A stretch of 7,142 bases of DNA from Desulfobulbaceae bacterium UBA2262. Lineage in GTDB: Bacteria; Desulfobacterota; Desulfobulbia; Desulfobulbales; Desulfurivibrionaceae. Shown here in pieces: positions 5,822-7,142 of the stretch. The stretch is from positions 1-7,142 of the forward strand of contig DDXK01000028.1 in NCBI GenBank assembly GCA_002347185.1, written 5' to 3'. The translations under genes and the position numbers were made by a program. Position 1 is the first letter of the stretch. The number at the start of each line of letters is the position of its first letter. The notes beneath the pieces were generated by a model that had not been told where the DNA came from, ran no database searches, and saw only the letters and a program-made list of their open reading frames with translations.

Positions 5822-6864
5822 GCAGAAAAACCGCGGTCCTGAAAGACCGGCTCTTTCTCGAACACGATCCCGGCTTTGACCATGTGGAATGTCCGGAGCG
5901 TCTTTCCGTCATTTATGAGGAGCTGGACAAGCCGGAAAACCAGGAGCGTTTTCTTTTTCCGGAATTTGCGCCGGCGAGCTTTTCCGAATTGGCCATGAAC
6001 CACAGCGAGGCGCATATCAATCGCATTGCCGAGACCGCCTGCAGCCAGTTTGCCGTTCTCGATCCGGATACCCACACCTCGCCCCGCTCGTACGATGCGG
6101 CCTGTCTTGCCGCAGGCGCGGTGATTGCAGGGCTCAGGCTGGTGGCGGGCGGGGAGGCGGAAAACGCCGCCGCCCTGGTGCGGCCGCCGGGTCACCATGC
6201 GGAACGCGATTTCGCCCGCGGCTTCTGTCTGTTCAACAATATCGCGGTGGGTGCCCATTACGGACTGAGGCAGCTCGGCATGGAGCGGATCTTCATCGTC
6301 GATTGGGATCTCCACCACGGCAACGGCACCCAGCACTCCTTTTACGATACCGACCAGGTTCTCTACTGCTCGACCCACCAGTACCCCTATTTCCCCGGCA
6401 GCGGCGGCCTGCAGGAGACGGGGCAGGGCAGGGGCGAGGGCTATACCGTCAACGTGCCCTTGCCCGGCGGGCAGACAGATGATTCCTTTGCCCGCATCTT
6501 CAACGAACTCTTCGCTCCTCTCGCCCGGCAGTACCGGCCCGACTGCATCATGGTCTCGGCCGGCTACGACACCTATGTTTCCGACCCCTTGGGCACCATG
6601 GCGGTCACCGCCAACGGTTTTGCCTACATGACCCGGGTGCTGGTCGAGCTGGCCGAGGAACTCTGCGGCGGCCGTCTGGTCATGGCGCTGGAGGGCGGCT
6701 ACAACTTCCAGGGGCTCAAGGATGGCGTCCTGGCGACCCTCGGGGAGATGGCTGGGGAAAGCGTGCTGGCGGACAAGAGCCTTGCCGTTCTCCGGCAGGC
6801 CGGCAAGCCTCTGCCGGGCCTGGATGCGGCCATCAAGGCGGCAAAAAAATACTGGACTTTTTAA
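5818..6864 (+). CDS. Histone deacetylase family protein (class II HDAC/AcuC/acetylpolyamine amidohydrolase-like)
   Basis: Zinc-dependent amidohydrolase of the arginase/HDAC fold, 348 aa and complete. Key residues are all visible: RPPGHHAE with the His126-His127 general acid/base pair, DWDLHHGNG with Asp162, zinc ligands Asp164 and His166 and the class II-type Asn169, SAGYD with zinc ligand Asp251, and EGGY with the transition-state Tyr295. It should remove acetyl groups from lysine or polyamine-like substrates; bacterial members include AcuC and acetylpolyamine amidohydrolases. The true substrate cannot be told from sequence. There is no signal peptide or membrane segment, so it is probably cytoplasmic. 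The ATG overlaps the cyclo-ligase stop (ATGA), with a G-run (5803-5808) 9 bases upstream as the likely ribosome site. The TAA stop abuts an inverted repeat. Confidence 0.93.
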   Translation: MSRKTAVLKDRLFLEHDPGFDHVECPERLSVIYEELDKPENQERFLFPEFAPASFSELAMNHSEAHINRIAETACSQFAVLDPDTHTSPRSYDAACLAAGAVIAGLRLVAGGEAENAAALVRPPGHHAERDFARGFCLFNNIAVGAHYGLRQLGMERIFIVDWDLHHGNGTQHSFYDTDQVLYCSTHQYPYFPGSGGLQETGQGRGEGYTVNVPLPGGQTDDSFARIFNELFAPLARQYRPDCIMVSAGYDTYVSDPLGTMAVTANGFAYMTRVLVELAEELCGGRLVMALEGGYNFQGLKDGVLATLGEMAGESVLADKSLAVLRQAGKPLPGLDAAIKAAKKYWTF

Positions 6865-6905
6865 GGGAAAATCGTTGTTATTGAGAATGGCGGCGGCATT
6901 TTCCC
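6865..6905. repeat. 8-bp perfect inverted repeat directly after the HDAC-like gene
   Basis: GGGAAAAT (6865-6872) and ATTTTCCC (6898-6905) are exact reverse complements, separated by 25 bases. The first arm starts on the base after the TAA stop codon. No T-run follows the second arm, so it is not a standard intrinsic terminator; the large loop also makes the RNA hairpin weak. It could be a 3'-end element, or a two-half-site operator for the following response-regulator gene, whose start is 57 bases further on. Confidence 0.3.
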
Positions 6906-6962
6906 GACCGCTTCCGGCGAATTTACACGGCAAGACAATTCAGAGCGGGTACGGCAATCAGC

Positions 6963-7142
6963 ATGGCGCAGGCAAAGATTCTCATAGCGGACGACGACAC
7001 CCTGGTCCGGGAGGCGGTGCACAAGATCCTCAACATGTTCGGCCATGAGGTCACTCCCTGCGCCAGCGGCGAGGAGGCCATCGCCGCCATCAACAGCGAT
7101 TTTGACCTCATTATCCTCGACATCAACATGCCGGGGCTGGAC
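6963..7142 (+). CDS. Response regulator, receiver domain (3' end beyond window)
   Basis: Sixty codons from an ATG at 6963 run open to the window edge. The translation begins MAQAKILIADDDTLVREAV and shows the CheY-like receiver fold: acidic pocket Asp10-Asp11-Asp12, the phosphoacceptor Asp53 in LIILDINMPG, and the MPG turn after it. It accepts phosphate from a histidine kinase. The output domain, if any, lies outside the window, so a stand-alone receiver, a transcription factor, or a GGDEF, HD-GYP or NtrC-type protein are all possible. No strong Shine-Dalgarno sequence precedes the ATG; GAGCGGG at 6943-6949 is 13 bases away. It is separated from the HDAC-like gene by 98 bases, so it may have its own promoter, although none is obvious. 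Confidence 0.85.
   Translation, partial: MAQAKILIADDDTLVREAVHKILNMFGHEVTPCASGEEAIAAINSDFDLIILDINMPGLD

Noticed and set aside
5659..6933. 424-residue minus-strand frame opposite the deacetylase gene
   Set aside because: It is antisense to a fully motif-supported HDAC-family gene and has no family features of its own.
6922..6950. Sigma-70 promoter for the response regulator built on TTTACA at 6922-6927
   Set aside because: The -35-like box is a good match, but no acceptable -10 sequence occurs at 16-18 base spacing.
1..7142. CRISPR array, tRNA, rRNA or insertion sequence
   Set aside because: No regularly spaced repeats, no tRNA cloverleaf or rRNA-like stretch, and no transposase motif or terminal inverted repeats were seen.

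Overview
GC-rich bacterial DNA, densely packed with genes and showing long spurious antisense ORFs. It carries two divergent gene groups separated by a 239-bp intergenic region (4974-5212). The radical-SAM/arsenite-methyltransferase/DUF5714 content, the TVP38-type membrane protein, the HDAC-like amidohydrolase and the base composition suggest an anaerobic, deltaproteobacteria-like organism (Desulfobacterota, for example the Desulfobulbales or Geobacter-like groups). This placement is inference from gene content. No marker gene settles it.

Minus strand, in order of transcription: a 1077-residue fusion protein (4973 to 1740) joins an N-terminal radical SAM domain, an ArsM-like methyltransferase with all three expected arsenic-binding cysteines, a cysteine-bearing low-complexity linker and a C-terminal DUF5714 domain. 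It is followed with a 4-base ATGA overlap by a TVP38/TMEM64 (SNARE-associated/DedA-like) membrane protein (1743 to 1057), then after 34 bases by formamidopyrimidine-DNA glycosylase MutM/Fpg (1022 to 183). A near-perfect inverted repeat lies just past the mutM stop codon. The first 16 codons of another minus-strand gene with a good ribosome binding site run off the left edge.

Plus strand: 5-formyltetrahydrofolate cyclo-ligase (5213-5821) overlaps by ATGA a class II HDAC-like deacetylase/AcuC family protein (5818-6864). After a 98-base gap holding an 8-bp perfect inverted repeat, a response-regulator receiver domain begins at 6963 and runs off the right edge.

The most interesting object is the three-domain fusion. 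It looks like a single-polypeptide metalloid (probably arsenic) modification enzyme: SAM-dependent methylation plus a radical-SAM step, plus a conserved Cys-rich DUF5714 module of unknown role, coupled translationally to a membrane protein. The divergent folate enzyme would feed one-carbon units toward SAM and mutM repairs oxidised guanine, so the neighbourhood could be read as methylation supply and damage control. That link is speculative, because both are housekeeping genes.
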